From: an uncultured Pelagibacteraceae bacterium
GTDB lineage: Bacteria > Pseudomonadota > Alphaproteobacteria > Pelagibacterales > Pelagibacteraceae
Direction of reading: 5' to 3'
NCBI GenBank assembly: GCA_902586495.1
Contig: CACIHQ010000002.1
Location: forward strand, 40,001-104,000
Length of the DNA stretch: 64,000 bases
Shown here: positions 28,388-37,862 of the stretch, in pieces
How positions within the stretch are numbered: the first letter of the stretch is position 1
How the letters are laid out: each line of letters starts with the position of its first letter
Translations under genes and position numbers: made by a program
The notes under the pieces: generated by a model
The model's input: only the letters and a program-made list of their open reading frames with translations
Told to the model about the DNA's origin: nothing
Databases searched by the model: none

Positions 28388-29710
28388 ATGGCTAATGAAA
28401 TAATAATAAAAAAAAAAATTAATAATTTTAAAAAAAAAATTTTTGTTAGTGGTGATAAAAGTATTAGTATTAGGTGGGTTTTATTTGCATCAATAGCTTC
28501 AGGTATTTCTAAGGCAAGGAATTTATTAATATCTGAAGATGTATTAGCAGCAATTGAAATCATAAAAAAATTTGGGATAAAAGTTATTAGAAGAAAAAAT
28601 TTTTTTGTTATTTTTGGAAAAGGTATAAATGGTTATAACTACAAAAAAAATATTGTTATAAATGCAAAGAACTCAGCAACCTTAGGAAGACTGATCCTTG
28701 GGTTGCTAATTAACTCAACTGAAACCATTAAATTAATCGGAGATAAAAGTTTATCGAAAAGAGATTTTAAAAGAGTCGCATCTCCTTTATCAAAATTTGG
28801 GGCAAAGTTTAAATTAAAAAATGATTATGGTTTGCCACTCACAATTAAGGGCTCAAAAAATATTAATCCAATTAAGTATAATGAGACAAGAGGATCCGCT
28901 CAATGTAAAAGTTCAGTAATACTTGGTGCAATAAGAGCCAATGGAACTACTCACATAAAAGCAAAAAAAAGTCGTGATCATACAGAAAAAATAATGGAAG
29001 ATCTGAATTTACCAATTCAAGTCACAAATAAAAAAAAATTTGATCTTATAAAGATTAAAAAGATTAAGAAGATAAAAAATTTTAACTACAATATTCCGTC
29101 TGATATAAGCTCAAGTGCTTTTTTTATTGTACTTACAGCTCTGTCTAAAGAATCTGAACTTGTTATTAAAAATGTAAATATAAATCCTTCCAGAGTTGGT
29201 ATTATTACTATTCTTAAAAAAATGGGAGTAAAAATATTTTTTCAAAATAAAAGAATTTATAAAGGTGAGAAAATTGCAGATATCAAAATTAAAAGTTCCA
29301 AATTTATTAAACCAATTAATTGCCCATCTAAATTGAATACAAGTGCGATAGATGAATTCCTAGTCATTTTTTTAGTGGCTGCTAAAGCAAATGGAATTTC
29401 TTATTTTAAAGGTTTAGCTGAATTAAATAAAAAAGAAAGCCCAAGACTTAAATGGGGTTCAGTAATTTTAAATAAAATGGGTATTAAAAATATAATTACA
29501 AATAATTCTATTAAAATTTTTGGTAATCCAAATTTTGAAATTAGAAAGAAAATAGTTATAAAGAATTATTTAAAAGACCACAGAGTATTTATGACAAGTG
29601 TAGTGGCGGCGCTTTCTTTTGGTGGCTTTTGGACTATTCATGACAGTCAGTCTATAAAAACCTCATTTCCAAATTTTTTAAAGATTATTAATAATTTAAA
29701 AAAGAAATGA
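28388..29710 (+). CDS. aroA: 3-phosphoshikimate 1-carboxyvinyltransferase (EPSP synthase)
   Basis: AroA joins PEP and shikimate 3-phosphate in the shikimate pathway. The 440-residue protein shows the N-terminal GDKSISIRWVL (normally KSxSHR), GNSATLGRL-like NSATLGR, and the C-terminal DHRVFM. The pattern fits the class II form of alphaproteobacteria. The His-to-Ile change in KSIS-I-R is mild because the key Lys, Ser and Arg are kept. Its stop overlaps the cmk start by 4 bp (ATGA), implying translational coupling. The aroA-cmk-rpsA-ihfB order is a classic conserved operon. Confidence 0.94.
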   Translation: MANEIIIKKKINNFKKKIFVSGDKSISIRWVLFASIASGISKARNLLISEDVLAAIEIIKKFGIKVIRRKNFFVIFGKGINGYNYKKNIVINAKNSATLGRLILGLLINSTETIKLIGDKSLSKRDFKRVASPLSKFGAKFKLKNDYGLPLTIKGSKNINPIKYNETRGSAQCKSSVILGAIRANGTTHIKAKKSRDHTEKIMEDLNLPIQVTNKKKFDLIKIKKIKKIKNFNYNIPSDISSSAFFIVLTALSKESELVIKNVNINPSRVGIITILKKMGVKIFFQNKRIYKGEKIADIKIKSSKFIKPINCPSKLNTSAIDEFLVIFLVAAKANGISYFKGLAELNKKESPRLKWGSVILNKMGIKNIITNNSIKIFGNPNFEIRKKIVIKNYLKDHRVFMTSVVAALSFGGFWTIHDSQSIKTSFPNFLKIINNLKKK

Positions 29711-30363
29711 TAAAAAGAAAAAAACTAATTAAGGTTGCCATAGACTCACCAGCAGCAGCTGGTGCAGGTACACTAGCAAAACTTATTTCTAAACATTATA
29801 ATTTGCTACATCTCGATACAGGTCGATGTTACAGATACGTAGCAAACATTAAAATCTCAACACCTTCTAATTATAATTATAAGTATTTAAAAAAAAAAAT
29901 AGGTAATTTAAAAATTACTGACTTAAAAGATAAAAGACTACTATCTGATAAAGTTGCAACTGTTGCATCCATAATAGCTAAAGATAAAAAAATCAGAAAG
30001 TTGGTTCATTCTTTTCAGAAAAATTGTGCCGATAATCCACCATCAAGGTACAATGGATCATGTCTAGATGGTCGAGACATCACATACAAAATAATGCCTA
30101 ATGCAGAATTTAAATTCTTTATAACAGCCAATGTTAAAACTAGAGCATATAGGAGATATAGGGAGTTAAAACAGATAAAAAAAAAAATTTCATTCGATGA
30201 AATTCTAAAAAGCATTAAAAAACGTGATAAAAACGACTATTCCAGAAAACTTTCACCGTTAAAGAAAACAAAAGATTCAGTATTGATTAACACCACAAAT
30301 TTATCTAAAAGAGCGTGTTTTTTAAAAATTAAAAAAATTATAGATAGAAAAATTAAATATTAA
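29707..30363 (+). CDS. cmk: cytidylate kinase with altered P-loop
   Basis: Cmk phosphorylates CMP and dCMP. Position (aroA-cmk-rpsA) and the motifs LDTGRCYR, LDGRDI, RRYREL and the RDKNDYSRKLSPL lid identify the family, at the usual 218 residues. The P-loop is odd. It reads SPAAAGAGT (14-22) where the family has GPAASGKGT, so the nearly invariant phosphate-binding lysine is Ala20. The rest of the active site is intact, which argues against decay. Either another residue substitutes or activity is altered. It overlaps aroA by 4 bp and rpsA by 1 bp. Confidence 0.9.
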   Translation: MIKRKKLIKVAIDSPAAAGAGTLAKLISKHYNLLHLDTGRCYRYVANIKISTPSNYNYKYLKKKIGNLKITDLKDKRLLSDKVATVASIIAKDKKIRKLVHSFQKNCADNPPSRYNGSCLDGRDITYKIMPNAEFKFFITANVKTRAYRRYRELKQIKKKISFDEILKSIKKRDKNDYSRKLSPLKKTKDSVLINTTNLSKRACFLKIKKIIDRKIKY

Positions 30364-32087
30364 TGGAAATTTATAAAGACCTTAGCAATCCTGACAATCA
30401 ACAATTTGAAGAGCTACTTAACAGTCAATTATCAAAAATTAATATTGAAGAAGGAAAAATAATCGAAGGAAAAATTAACAAGATCACTGAAAAGTATGTG
30501 TTCTTGCATGTTGATGGCCTTAAATCTGAACCTGTTTTAGATATTAATGAACTCAAAACTATGGGATTAGGTGAAAAAATTAAAATAGGAGAAAAAATTT
30601 CAGTCTTGTTAGAAAAATTAGAAGACAAAATGGGTGAAGTGGTTGTTTCTGCTAGTAAAGCTCAAAAAATTAAAGGATGGGATAAATTAGTTGAAGCATA
30701 TGAAAAGAAAGAACCAATTATGGGAAAAATTACATCAAAATGTAAAGGAGGTTGTATTGTTGAACACATAGAAACAGGTTCTCTTATGTTCTTACCGGGT
30801 TCACAGATAAGTGACAAACCTCTCAAAGATATTAGTCATCTGATGAATGAACCACAAAAATTTGCATTAATCAAATTAGACAAAATTAGAGGTAATGCTT
30901 GTGTATCTAGAAGAGAAATAATTTCATCTTTTAAAAAAGAAGATAAAGCAAAAATAATAGAGAAATATAAGGTTGGTGACATTATAAAAGGTGCAGAGGT
31001 AAAAGGCTATAGTACATTTGGTTGTTTCTTCAACGTAAATAACGAACTTGATGTTTTAGTTCATTTACAGGAAATCTCTTACTCTAGGGTAAACCATCCA
31101 GATGAAGTTTTTACAATAGGAGAGAAGCACGACTTAAAAGTAATATCGGTTGATAAAGAGAAACTTCAAGTGGGATGTTCGGTTAAACAAATGTCTCCAG
31201 ATCCTTTTGAGCACATTGAAAATTATGAGCTTAATAAGGTTTACAAAGCCAAAGTTACTAAAATTATGGACTTCGGTGCGTTCTGTGAATTAGAGCCAGG
31301 TTTAACAACATTATTACATTCAAGCGAGCTAAGCTGGACAAAAAAAAATTTATCTGCAAAAAAAATGTTCAAGATTGGTGATGAAATCGATTGTGTAATT
31401 ACTGAAATAGATAAAGATAAGAGGAGAGTCGCGATTTCTCATAGATTGACTTTAGAAAATCCATTTGAAATATTTAACAAAAAATATCCCATTGGAACTA
31501 TTGTTAATGGTGAGGTCATTAATAAAAATGAATACTCTTTATTCGTAAAAATCGATGATATCAACGTAGACGCTTTTTTACATTGTAACGATCTTACATA
31601 TCTAAATAATGGAGAAGAAGAATTAACAAAATATAAAAAAGGAGATAAAATAACAGTTAAAGTATTAGAGATAAAAGTTGAAGAGCAGAAAATAAGGGTT
31701 GGATACAAACAAACACAAAAAGATCCTTTAGATTGGTTTAGTGATAAAAAAAAAAATCAAACTATTACAGTCAAAATTATTTCAACAGATAACAAGGGAC
31801 TTACTGTACGACCTGAAGGATGTGAGATGGATTTCGTGATTAAAAAATCTCAAATAGCAATCAATTCAGGGGATGCAAGACCATCAAGATTCACTGGTGG
31901 AGAAAAAATAGACTGTGCAATTTCTGAACTTGATTTAGAAAAGCGTAAAATTTCTTTAAGTATGAAACTTTTGGAAGAAATAGAAAAAAAAGAAGCTCTT
32001 GAAAAATACGGAGCTGAGGGATCAGGAAAAAACCTTCCTTTTTCGTCTTTGTCAGAGGACTTAAAGAAAAAAGATAAAGAAAAATAA
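30363..32087 (+). CDS. rpsA: 30S ribosomal protein S1
   Basis: S1 binds mRNA and helps load it on the 30S subunit. The 574-residue protein carries six tandem S1 (OB-fold) domains. The last four show repeated VxxIxxFGxFxxLxxxxxGLLHxSEL-type patterns, for example TKIMDFGAFCELEPGLTTLL. The C-terminal tail is charged. Because Shine-Dalgarno sites are scarce in this window, S1-dependent initiation is probably important here (inference). It is followed 30 nt later by ihfB, as in many proteobacteria. Confidence 0.96.
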   Translation: MEIYKDLSNPDNQQFEELLNSQLSKINIEEGKIIEGKINKITEKYVFLHVDGLKSEPVLDINELKTMGLGEKIKIGEKISVLLEKLEDKMGEVVVSASKAQKIKGWDKLVEAYEKKEPIMGKITSKCKGGCIVEHIETGSLMFLPGSQISDKPLKDISHLMNEPQKFALIKLDKIRGNACVSRREIISSFKKEDKAKIIEKYKVGDIIKGAEVKGYSTFGCFFNVNNELDVLVHLQEISYSRVNHPDEVFTIGEKHDLKVISVDKEKLQVGCSVKQMSPDPFEHIENYELNKVYKAKVTKIMDFGAFCELEPGLTTLLHSSELSWTKKNLSAKKMFKIGDEIDCVITEIDKDKRRVAISHRLTLENPFEIFNKKYPIGTIVNGEVINKNEYSLFVKIDDINVDAFLHCNDLTYLNNGEEELTKYKKGDKITVKVLEIKVEEQKIRVGYKQTQKDPLDWFSDKKKNQTITVKIISTDNKGLTVRPEGCEMDFVIKKSQIAINSGDARPSRFTGGEKIDCAISELDLEKRKISLSMKLLEEIEKKEALEKYGAEGSGKNLPFSSLSEDLKKKDKEK

Positions 32088-32117
32088 TTAAACTAATTAA
32101 AAAAAAGAAGTGCAAAA

Positions 32118-32408
32118 TTGGTTGTTAAGTCAAAACTTTTAAAACAAATTTCCACCAGCTTTCCGAATTTTCAAAAAAAGGACATTGAAAAAGTAACTAA
32201 TATAATATTGGAGGAGATGAAAAAGTCTCTTAAAAGAGGTGAAAGAGTAGAAATTAGAGGTTGGGGATCTTTAAGTGTTCGTAATCAAAAATCATCTATA
32301 AGACGAAATCCAAGAACAGGAGATAAAGTTGCAGTTCCAGCCAAAAAAGTAATTTATTGGAAAATGAGTAAAGAAATGTTTAAAAAGATTAATAATGACA
32401 AAAAGTAA
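32118..32408 (+). CDS. ihfB: integration host factor subunit beta
   Basis: IHF is a DNA-bending heterodimer. The 96-residue protein matches the HU/IHF fold with the beta-arm segment GWGSLSVRNQKSSIRRNPRT and RTGDKV. The best start is a TTG at 32118, since no ATG in frame lies close upstream. The rpsA-ihfB order is standard and supports IhfB over HU. The 3' end overlaps pyrF by 14 bp. Confidence 0.93.
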   Translation: MVVKSKLLKQISTSFPNFQKKDIEKVTNIILEEMKKSLKRGERVEIRGWGSLSVRNQKSSIRRNPRTGDKVAVPAKKVIYWKMSKEMFKKINNDKK

Positions 32409-33069
32409 AATATTTGTAGCTTGCGATACCACTAAAATAGGTAAAGTTAAAAAAATAATAAGAGATACTCAAAATAAGAAGTTAAAGATTGGATACAAGT
32501 TCGGTTTGGAGTTTTTGAATTCAAAAAATGGAAGGCTTTTTTTATCTAAATTAAAACATAAAATAACTTTTGCAGATTTGAAACTGCACGATATTCCAAA
32601 TACATGTGCATCTACAATTAGAGCGATTAAAGATTTAAAAGTTAACTATCTTACAATTCATATAAGCTCAGGCTTAAATGCCCTTAAAGCAGCAAAAAAA
32701 GTATCAGGCAAAACAAAATTAATTGGTGTAACAATCCTTACATCATTGGATAATAAAGCTTTAAAAGAAATTGGATTTAACAAAGACGTCAGAGAATTAG
32801 TCTTGCATCAAGCAAAATTGGCTAATAAAGCAAAATTAGATGCAATTGTTTGTAGCGCACAAGAAGTGAAAATAGTTAAGAAACAGTTTAAAAAAGAGAT
32901 AATTACTCCAGGAATAAGATTTATATCAAAAAAGAGTGATCAAAAAAGAGTTTTGACACCTAGGCAAGCCTATATAAATGGAGCTGATTGGTTAGTTATA
33001 GGTAGGGATTTAACAAAAGGTAATATTAAAAAAAATACACGGTCACTAATTAACCACTTGTACCAATGA
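32395..33069 (+). CDS. pyrF: orotidine-5'-phosphate decarboxylase
   Basis: PyrF makes UMP from OMP. The 224-residue TIM barrel has the catalytic Lys-Asp array in FADLKLHDIPNT, an early VACDTT segment that binds the ribose, and GADWLVIGRDLTKG for phosphate binding. It overlaps ihfB by 14 bp and trpF by 4 bp (ATGA), so it belongs to a long co-directional run from lptC to folC. Placement directly before trpF occurs in other alphaproteobacteria. Confidence 0.95.
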   Translation: MTKSKIFVACDTTKIGKVKKIIRDTQNKKLKIGYKFGLEFLNSKNGRLFLSKLKHKITFADLKLHDIPNTCASTIRAIKDLKVNYLTIHISSGLNALKAAKKVSGKTKLIGVTILTSLDNKALKEIGFNKDVRELVLHQAKLANKAKLDAIVCSAQEVKIVKKQFKKEIITPGIRFISKKSDQKRVLTPRQAYINGADWLVIGRDLTKGNIKKNTRSLINHLYQ

Positions 33070-33683
33070 TCAAAGGGTTAAAAATTTGTGGGGTCTCAGA
33101 TCCTAAAACTCTTAATTATATTTTAAATCATCCTCACCCTCCAAAATTTATAGGTTTCATTACTAATTATGAAAAAAGTAGAAGATTTGTTGAATATGAA
33201 AAATTAAAAAAATTAGTTAATATTGAGAAAAAAAATATAAAATTTACATCTGTTCTCGTAAATCCAAATGATGAAATTTTGGAAAAGATAAAAAATTTAA
33301 ATTTTGATTATTATCAACTTTATGATGTGAGTCCTGAGAGAACAAAAGAAATAAAATTTAAATATAAAATTAAGATAATTACAGCTATTACCATTTCAAA
33401 TAAAGACGATGTAATTAAATATAAAGATTACTCAAGTATTTCAGATATAATTCTATTTGACTCAAAAGGTTATCATAGGTCAGAAAGTTTTGATCATAAT
33501 TTACTAAATGATGTGTCTAAAGAGCTAAATAAAATGATTGCAGGAAATATTCAAATTAACGATATTCCTAGTTTTAAGAACAAAGATTTTATAATTGATC
33601 TAAGTGGAGCATTAGAAGATGAAAATGGAAAAAAAGATATTAATAGAATTAATAAATTGTTAAATTTATCCTCAAAAATATGA
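33066..33683 (+). CDS. trpF: phosphoribosylanthranilate isomerase
   Basis: TrpF catalyses the Amadori rearrangement in tryptophan synthesis. The 205-residue barrel starts with LKICGVSDPKTL, holding the catalytic cysteine. It has the catalytic aspartate in ILFDSKGY and the late GNIQIND/IIDLSGALE segments that bind phosphate. The sequence is divergent but the order of motifs is right. It is coupled by ATGA overlaps to pyrF and trpB. Confidence 0.92.
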   Translation: MIKGLKICGVSDPKTLNYILNHPHPPKFIGFITNYEKSRRFVEYEKLKKLVNIEKKNIKFTSVLVNPNDEILEKIKNLNFDYYQLYDVSPERTKEIKFKYKIKIITAITISNKDDVIKYKDYSSISDIILFDSKGYHRSESFDHNLLNDVSKELNKMIAGNIQINDIPSFKNKDFIIDLSGALEDENGKKDINRINKLLNLSSKI

Positions 33684-34915
33684 AACTTAAAAAAGGAATA
33701 CCATTAATTGATCAAGGAAACAGATTTGGTTTTTGGGGAGGTAAATTTGGAGGAAATTTTGTTCCTGAAACACTAAAGAAGCCAATCGAAGATTTAGAAA
33801 TTCTTTTCAATAAATTAAAAAAAGATAAAAAATTTATTGCAGAAAGAGATAGGTATTTTAAAAACTGGATTGGAACACCAACTCGGTTTATTAAATTAGA
33901 AAATTTAACACAACATATTGGAGGAGCTCAAATTTGGTCAAAGGTTGTGTCAGATGCAAATGGTGGTGCACACAAAATTTATAATGCTACAGTTCATTGT
34001 TTGCTGGCAAAACGATCTGGAAAAAAAATTATATGTGGAGACACTGGCGCTGGATATGCAGGTAAAATGTTAAGTATGGCAGCTAAAAAGTTTGGTTTAA
34101 AATGTAAAATTTTTATGGGGGCAAAAGATATTGAAAGACAACAGCCAAACGTGAAAGCTATTAAAAAAAATGGAGCTGAAGTTATACCTGTTTATTCAGG
34201 AAGCCAAACGCTAGTTGATGCTGTTTCAGAATGCATGCGTTTCTGGGTAGCCAATTGTGACACTACAGCCATGTGTGTTGGTAGTACTGTAGGTCCAGCT
34301 GTTTTTGTTCGTATTTGTGGGTGGAGTACAAGTCAAATATCTAGAGAATTGAAAGTACAATTAATTGAAGAGTTTGGTTCTATTCCAAAAAAACTTAAAC
34401 TTTATAACTGTGTAGGCGGTGGCAGCTCAAGCTTTGGTTTTTGGAATGAATTTATGGATTATGATAAAAAACAATGTGAGTTTATTGGAGTTGAAGCTGG
34501 TGGGCCAGCTAAAAGCAAAAGACATGCAGCACCACTAACTTATGGTTCAAAAATCGGAATACTGCATGGAGCAGCTCAATATGTAAACCAAAATTCAGAA
34601 GGACAAATAGAAGAGACGGAATCGATTTCTGCAGGACTTGATTATCCAGGAATTTCTCCACTTCATTGTTTTCTTAAGGACACTAAAAGAGCAAGATATA
34701 CAGCTGCAAGTGATGAAGAAGCCTTAAATGCTTATAGGCTTGTGACTAGATATGAAAAATTAAGACCGTCTTTGGAACCCAGCCATGCTTTCTCTGTTGC
34801 AATTAAAGAGGCAAAAAAAATGAGTAAGAATACAATTGTTGTAGTTAACAGTTGTGGAGATGCTTACAAAGATAAGAAAATATTAGTGAAAAGACTTGGA
34901 AAAAAATATGTCTAA
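33680..34915 (+). CDS. trpB: tryptophan synthase beta chain, divergent
   Basis: TrpB condenses indole and serine. Context (trpF-trpB-trpA) and the 411-residue length, PLP lysine K99 (GGAHKIYN), DIERQQPNV, SAGLDYPG and LEPSHA identify it. Several near-invariant segments differ. The usual KREDLNHTGAHK is KVVSDANGGAHK (88-99). The catalytic ETGAG is DTGAG, putting Asp121 in place of the acid-base Glu. The PLP-phosphate loop GGGSNA is GGGSSS (246-251). The gene is otherwise intact. It may be an active lineage-specific variant. Its stop overlaps trpA by 8 bp. Confidence 0.9.
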   Translation: MKLKKGIPLIDQGNRFGFWGGKFGGNFVPETLKKPIEDLEILFNKLKKDKKFIAERDRYFKNWIGTPTRFIKLENLTQHIGGAQIWSKVVSDANGGAHKIYNATVHCLLAKRSGKKIICGDTGAGYAGKMLSMAAKKFGLKCKIFMGAKDIERQQPNVKAIKKNGAEVIPVYSGSQTLVDAVSECMRFWVANCDTTAMCVGSTVGPAVFVRICGWSTSQISRELKVQLIEEFGSIPKKLKLYNCVGGGSSSFGFWNEFMDYDKKQCEFIGVEAGGPAKSKRHAAPLTYGSKIGILHGAAQYVNQNSEGQIEETESISAGLDYPGISPLHCFLKDTKRARYTAASDEEALNAYRLVTRYEKLRPSLEPSHAFSVAIKEAKKMSKNTIVVVNSCGDAYKDKKILVKRLGKKYV

Positions 34916-35708
34916 TTCAATAGATCTAGCTTTTCAAAAAGCAAAAAAAGAAAATAGACCTGCTCTTTTAACATATACTGTAGCAGGTGATAGTTCTAAA
35001 AATCAATCTTTAATAATACTAAATGCTATATCAAAATATGCGGATATCTTAGAGCTAGGAGTTCCACACAACACACCAGTTGCAGATGGAAGCCAAATAC
35101 AAACTAGCGCTTATAGAGCAATAAAAAATGGAATTAAAATGGAAGATATTTTTTGGATAGTTAAAAAATATAACAAAAATAAAAATTCAAAACCTATAAT
35201 TCTTATGGGTTACTACAACATGATATTTCAATATGGGGAAAGAAAATTTTTAGAAAAATGTAAAAAGGTTGGGGTAAGTGGTTTGATCGTAGTCGATTTA
35301 CCTTGGCCAGAAAATAAATCTTTTACAAAAAAATGTAAAAAAAAATCAATTTACCTTATTCAACTTTTGTCACCTACCACTTCAAAAGAAAGACTTAATA
35401 AAATAATTAAAGACTCACATGCTATGAATTATTTCATATCAATGCTATCTACTACAGGTGGTAAATTAAAAGTCTCTTCTAGAAAAATTATGTCAAATTA
35501 CCTCAAAATTAAAAAAATAAATCCAAAAAAAAATGTTGTAATCGGTTTTGGAATTACGGAAAAATCAATAGAATCTCTAAAAAAAGCAGATGGATTGGTG
35601 GTAGGAAGTGCAATTTGTAAAGAAATTTCAGTTTCAATTCAAAAAAGACAAAATCCTGTCACAAATGTTGCTAATTTAGTTAAAAAGCTTAAAAATAAAA
35701 TTTTATGA
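34908..35708 (+). CDS. trpA: tryptophan synthase alpha chain
   Basis: TrpA splits indole-3-glycerol phosphate and channels indole to TrpB. I start it at 34908 (Met-Ser-Asn-Ser), giving 266 residues. A Met four codons earlier lies further inside trpB. The catalytic Glu (ILELGVP) and the Asp of VADG are retained. IVVDLPWPE and the phosphate-binding GFGI and VVGSAI are present. Loop 6 reads STTGGK instead of the usual SRSGVTG, a divergence that parallels the unusual TrpB. Confidence 0.93.
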   Translation: MSNSIDLAFQKAKKENRPALLTYTVAGDSSKNQSLIILNAISKYADILELGVPHNTPVADGSQIQTSAYRAIKNGIKMEDIFWIVKKYNKNKNSKPIILMGYYNMIFQYGERKFLEKCKKVGVSGLIVVDLPWPENKSFTKKCKKKSIYLIQLLSPTTSKERLNKIIKDSHAMNYFISMLSTTGGKLKVSSRKIMSNYLKIKKINPKKNVVIGFGITEKSIESLKKADGLVVGSAICKEISVSIQKRQNPVTNVANLVKKLKNKIL

Positions 35709-36640
35709 ATTGGATTACAAAAATAATTAAAGCTGGAGAGAAAATTAAATCTGCTCTTCATAAGAGAGCGACTAAAGAAGATATAGCAAATAGTGATTGG
35801 ACTTCATGTTGCAAAGGTCCTATCTTAAAAAAAGATCTTCAAAAGAACTTATGGGTGTGTCCTGAACCTGAGTGCAACAAACATCATAGAATAACACCTA
35901 AACAGAGATTTGATATTCTTTTTGGTGAGAAAAATTATGAAATTTTTAAAACACCAATTCCAAAAGATGATCCTTTGAACTGGACCGACTCAAAGTCTTA
36001 TAAAGATAGATTAAAAAGTGCAAGAAAAAAAACAGGTATGAATTGTGGAATGATGGTTGTTTGCGGAACAATTAATGATATTAAGATTACAGCTGTTGCA
36101 TCTGACTTTGATTTTTTAGGGGCCTCAATGGCTGCTGCCGAAGGAGAAGCTTTTCTATACGGTATTCAACATGCAATTGAAAATAAAACACCTTTTTTAT
36201 GCGTCAGTGCTGGAGGTGGAATGAGAATGATGGAGAGTTTAATTTCCTTATCCCAAATGACCAGAACCACTCTAGCAATTAATGAATTAAAGAAAAATAA
36301 TCTTCCGTATATAGTTTGTATTACTGATCCAACCGCAGGAGGTATTACAGCATCCTATGCCATGCTAGGAGATATACATATAGCAGAACCAGGTGCTTTA
36401 ATTGCGTTTGCCGGTGCACGAGTAATTCAAGGTACGGTTAAAGAAGAACTGCCCGAAGGTTTTCAGAAAAGCGAATATCTCGAAAAAACTGGTTTTGTAG
36501 ACTTGATTGTCGAAAGAAAAGATCTTTCTGAAAAAATTGGAACTTTATTATCAATATTGTTAAAGAAAAATTCTGTTATAAATTCTGAAGAATATGAAAC
36601 TTCAGAAGATAGTCAGTCGCTTACAAAAGCTGCATCCTAA
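35705..36640 (+). CDS. accD: acetyl-CoA carboxylase carboxyltransferase subunit beta
   Basis: AccD pairs with AccA (13.2-14.3 kb) in the carboxyltransferase. The 311-residue protein has an N-terminal zinc-ribbon region with cysteines 35, 36, 52 and 57, a degenerate spacing compared with the usual CxxC pairs. The core has SAGGGMRMME and TDPTAGGITASYA. It overlaps trpA by 4 bp and folC by 47 bp. The trpA-accD-folC order is typical of proteobacteria. Confidence 0.94.
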   Translation: MNWITKIIKAGEKIKSALHKRATKEDIANSDWTSCCKGPILKKDLQKNLWVCPEPECNKHHRITPKQRFDILFGEKNYEIFKTPIPKDDPLNWTDSKSYKDRLKSARKKTGMNCGMMVVCGTINDIKITAVASDFDFLGASMAAAEGEAFLYGIQHAIENKTPFLCVSAGGGMRMMESLISLSQMTRTTLAINELKKNNLPYIVCITDPTAGGITASYAMLGDIHIAEPGALIAFAGARVIQGTVKEELPEGFQKSEYLEKTGFVDLIVERKDLSEKIGTLLSILLKKNSVINSEEYETSEDSQSLTKAAS

Positions 36641-37862
36641 AGAAATCGACCTTAGTCTCGATCGTATAAAAAATCTTTGCGAAAAATTAGGAAATCCACA
36701 AGATGAAATAAAATGTATACAAGTATGTGGAACTAATGGGAAAGGAAGTACAATTTCTTTTTTAAGATCTATACTTAGAGAAGCAAATATTAAATGTAAT
36801 GTTTACACTTCTCCTCATTTAAAGAGTATTAACGAGAGATTTGTCTATAATGATGAAATGATTAATGATAATGATCTGTCAGATTTATTATCCAAAGTTG
36901 AAGAGGTAAACAATAATCAACCTTTAACATATTTCGAAGCTCTCACAGCTGCATTTTTTTATGGATGCAAAAAGTATAAGGAAAATCTTGTGATTGCAGA
37001 ATTTGGCCTATTTGGAAGAGGAGATGCTGTTAATATTTTAAAAAAAAATCTTTGTAATATAGTTACCTCTTGTAGCGAGGATCATTTAGACTGGTTGCCA
37101 GAAAATGATAGAACTATTGAAAGAATAATTTTTGAAAAAACTTCCTCTTTGCTAAATTCAAACATAGTAGTTGCTAAACAAAATTCTAATGAAATTGTAG
37201 AATGTATTAAAAAAAATATATCTGATAATAGTGCAAATAAATATTTCTTTAATGAAAATTACAATTTTGTTTTAAAGAAAAATAATTTCTTTTATTATGA
37301 GGATAAATATGGTGGTTTAAAAATTCCAAAACCCAACTTAAATGGACAATTTCAACTTGAGAATGCTGCTACAGCAATTGCAACATTAAGAATTTTAGAG
37401 GATATAAAAATTAAGGACCAAAACATAATAGATGGAGTTCAAAAAGCATCCAATATTGCTAGACTTGAGGAAATTAAATCTGGTAAACTTAAGAGCTTAG
37501 TAAAAAATAATAGACTGTTTCTTGACTCTTCACATAATCCTGGTGGAGCAAAAGTTCTTAATGAATTTCTTCAAACTTTAGATTGTAACAAACATGTTAT
37601 TATAGGAATGATGGCTAATAAAAATCACGAAGAATATATTAGTTATTTTAAAAATATTTCATCTTTAACAACAGTTGATATACCAAATCAACCCAATGCA
37701 ATAAGTGGAAAAGAATTAAAAGAAAAATTTAAGGATATACCTAATGTTATTTATAAAGAGAGTATTCAAAAAGCCATTCAATCAATAAACTTAAAAGAGA
37801 ATGATTTACTTTTAATTACTGGTTCATTTTACTTAAGTGGTGAATTTTTAAATATTAATTAA
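36594..37862 (+). CDS. folC: bifunctional folylpolyglutamate/dihydrofolate synthase
   Basis: FolC adds glutamate to dihydropteroate and to folates. The 422-residue protein has ATP loop GTNGKGST (46-53), AEFGLFGRGDA, and SSHNPGGA in the C-terminal domain. The start at 36594 is needed to keep the conserved first segment LHPKEIDLSLDRI, so the 47-bp overlap with accD is real and long. The 3' end overlaps the convergent trxA by 4 bp. Confidence 0.94.
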   Translation: MKLQKIVSRLQKLHPKEIDLSLDRIKNLCEKLGNPQDEIKCIQVCGTNGKGSTISFLRSILREANIKCNVYTSPHLKSINERFVYNDEMINDNDLSDLLSKVEEVNNNQPLTYFEALTAAFFYGCKKYKENLVIAEFGLFGRGDAVNILKKNLCNIVTSCSEDHLDWLPENDRTIERIIFEKTSSLLNSNIVVAKQNSNEIVECIKKNISDNSANKYFFNENYNFVLKKNNFFYYEDKYGGLKIPKPNLNGQFQLENAATAIATLRILEDIKIKDQNIIDGVQKASNIARLEEIKSGKLKSLVKNNRLFLDSSHNPGGAKVLNEFLQTLDCNKHVIIGMMANKNHEEYISYFKNISSLTTVDIPNQPNAISGKELKEKFKDIPNVIYKESIQKAIQSINLKENDLLLITGSFYLSGEFLNIN

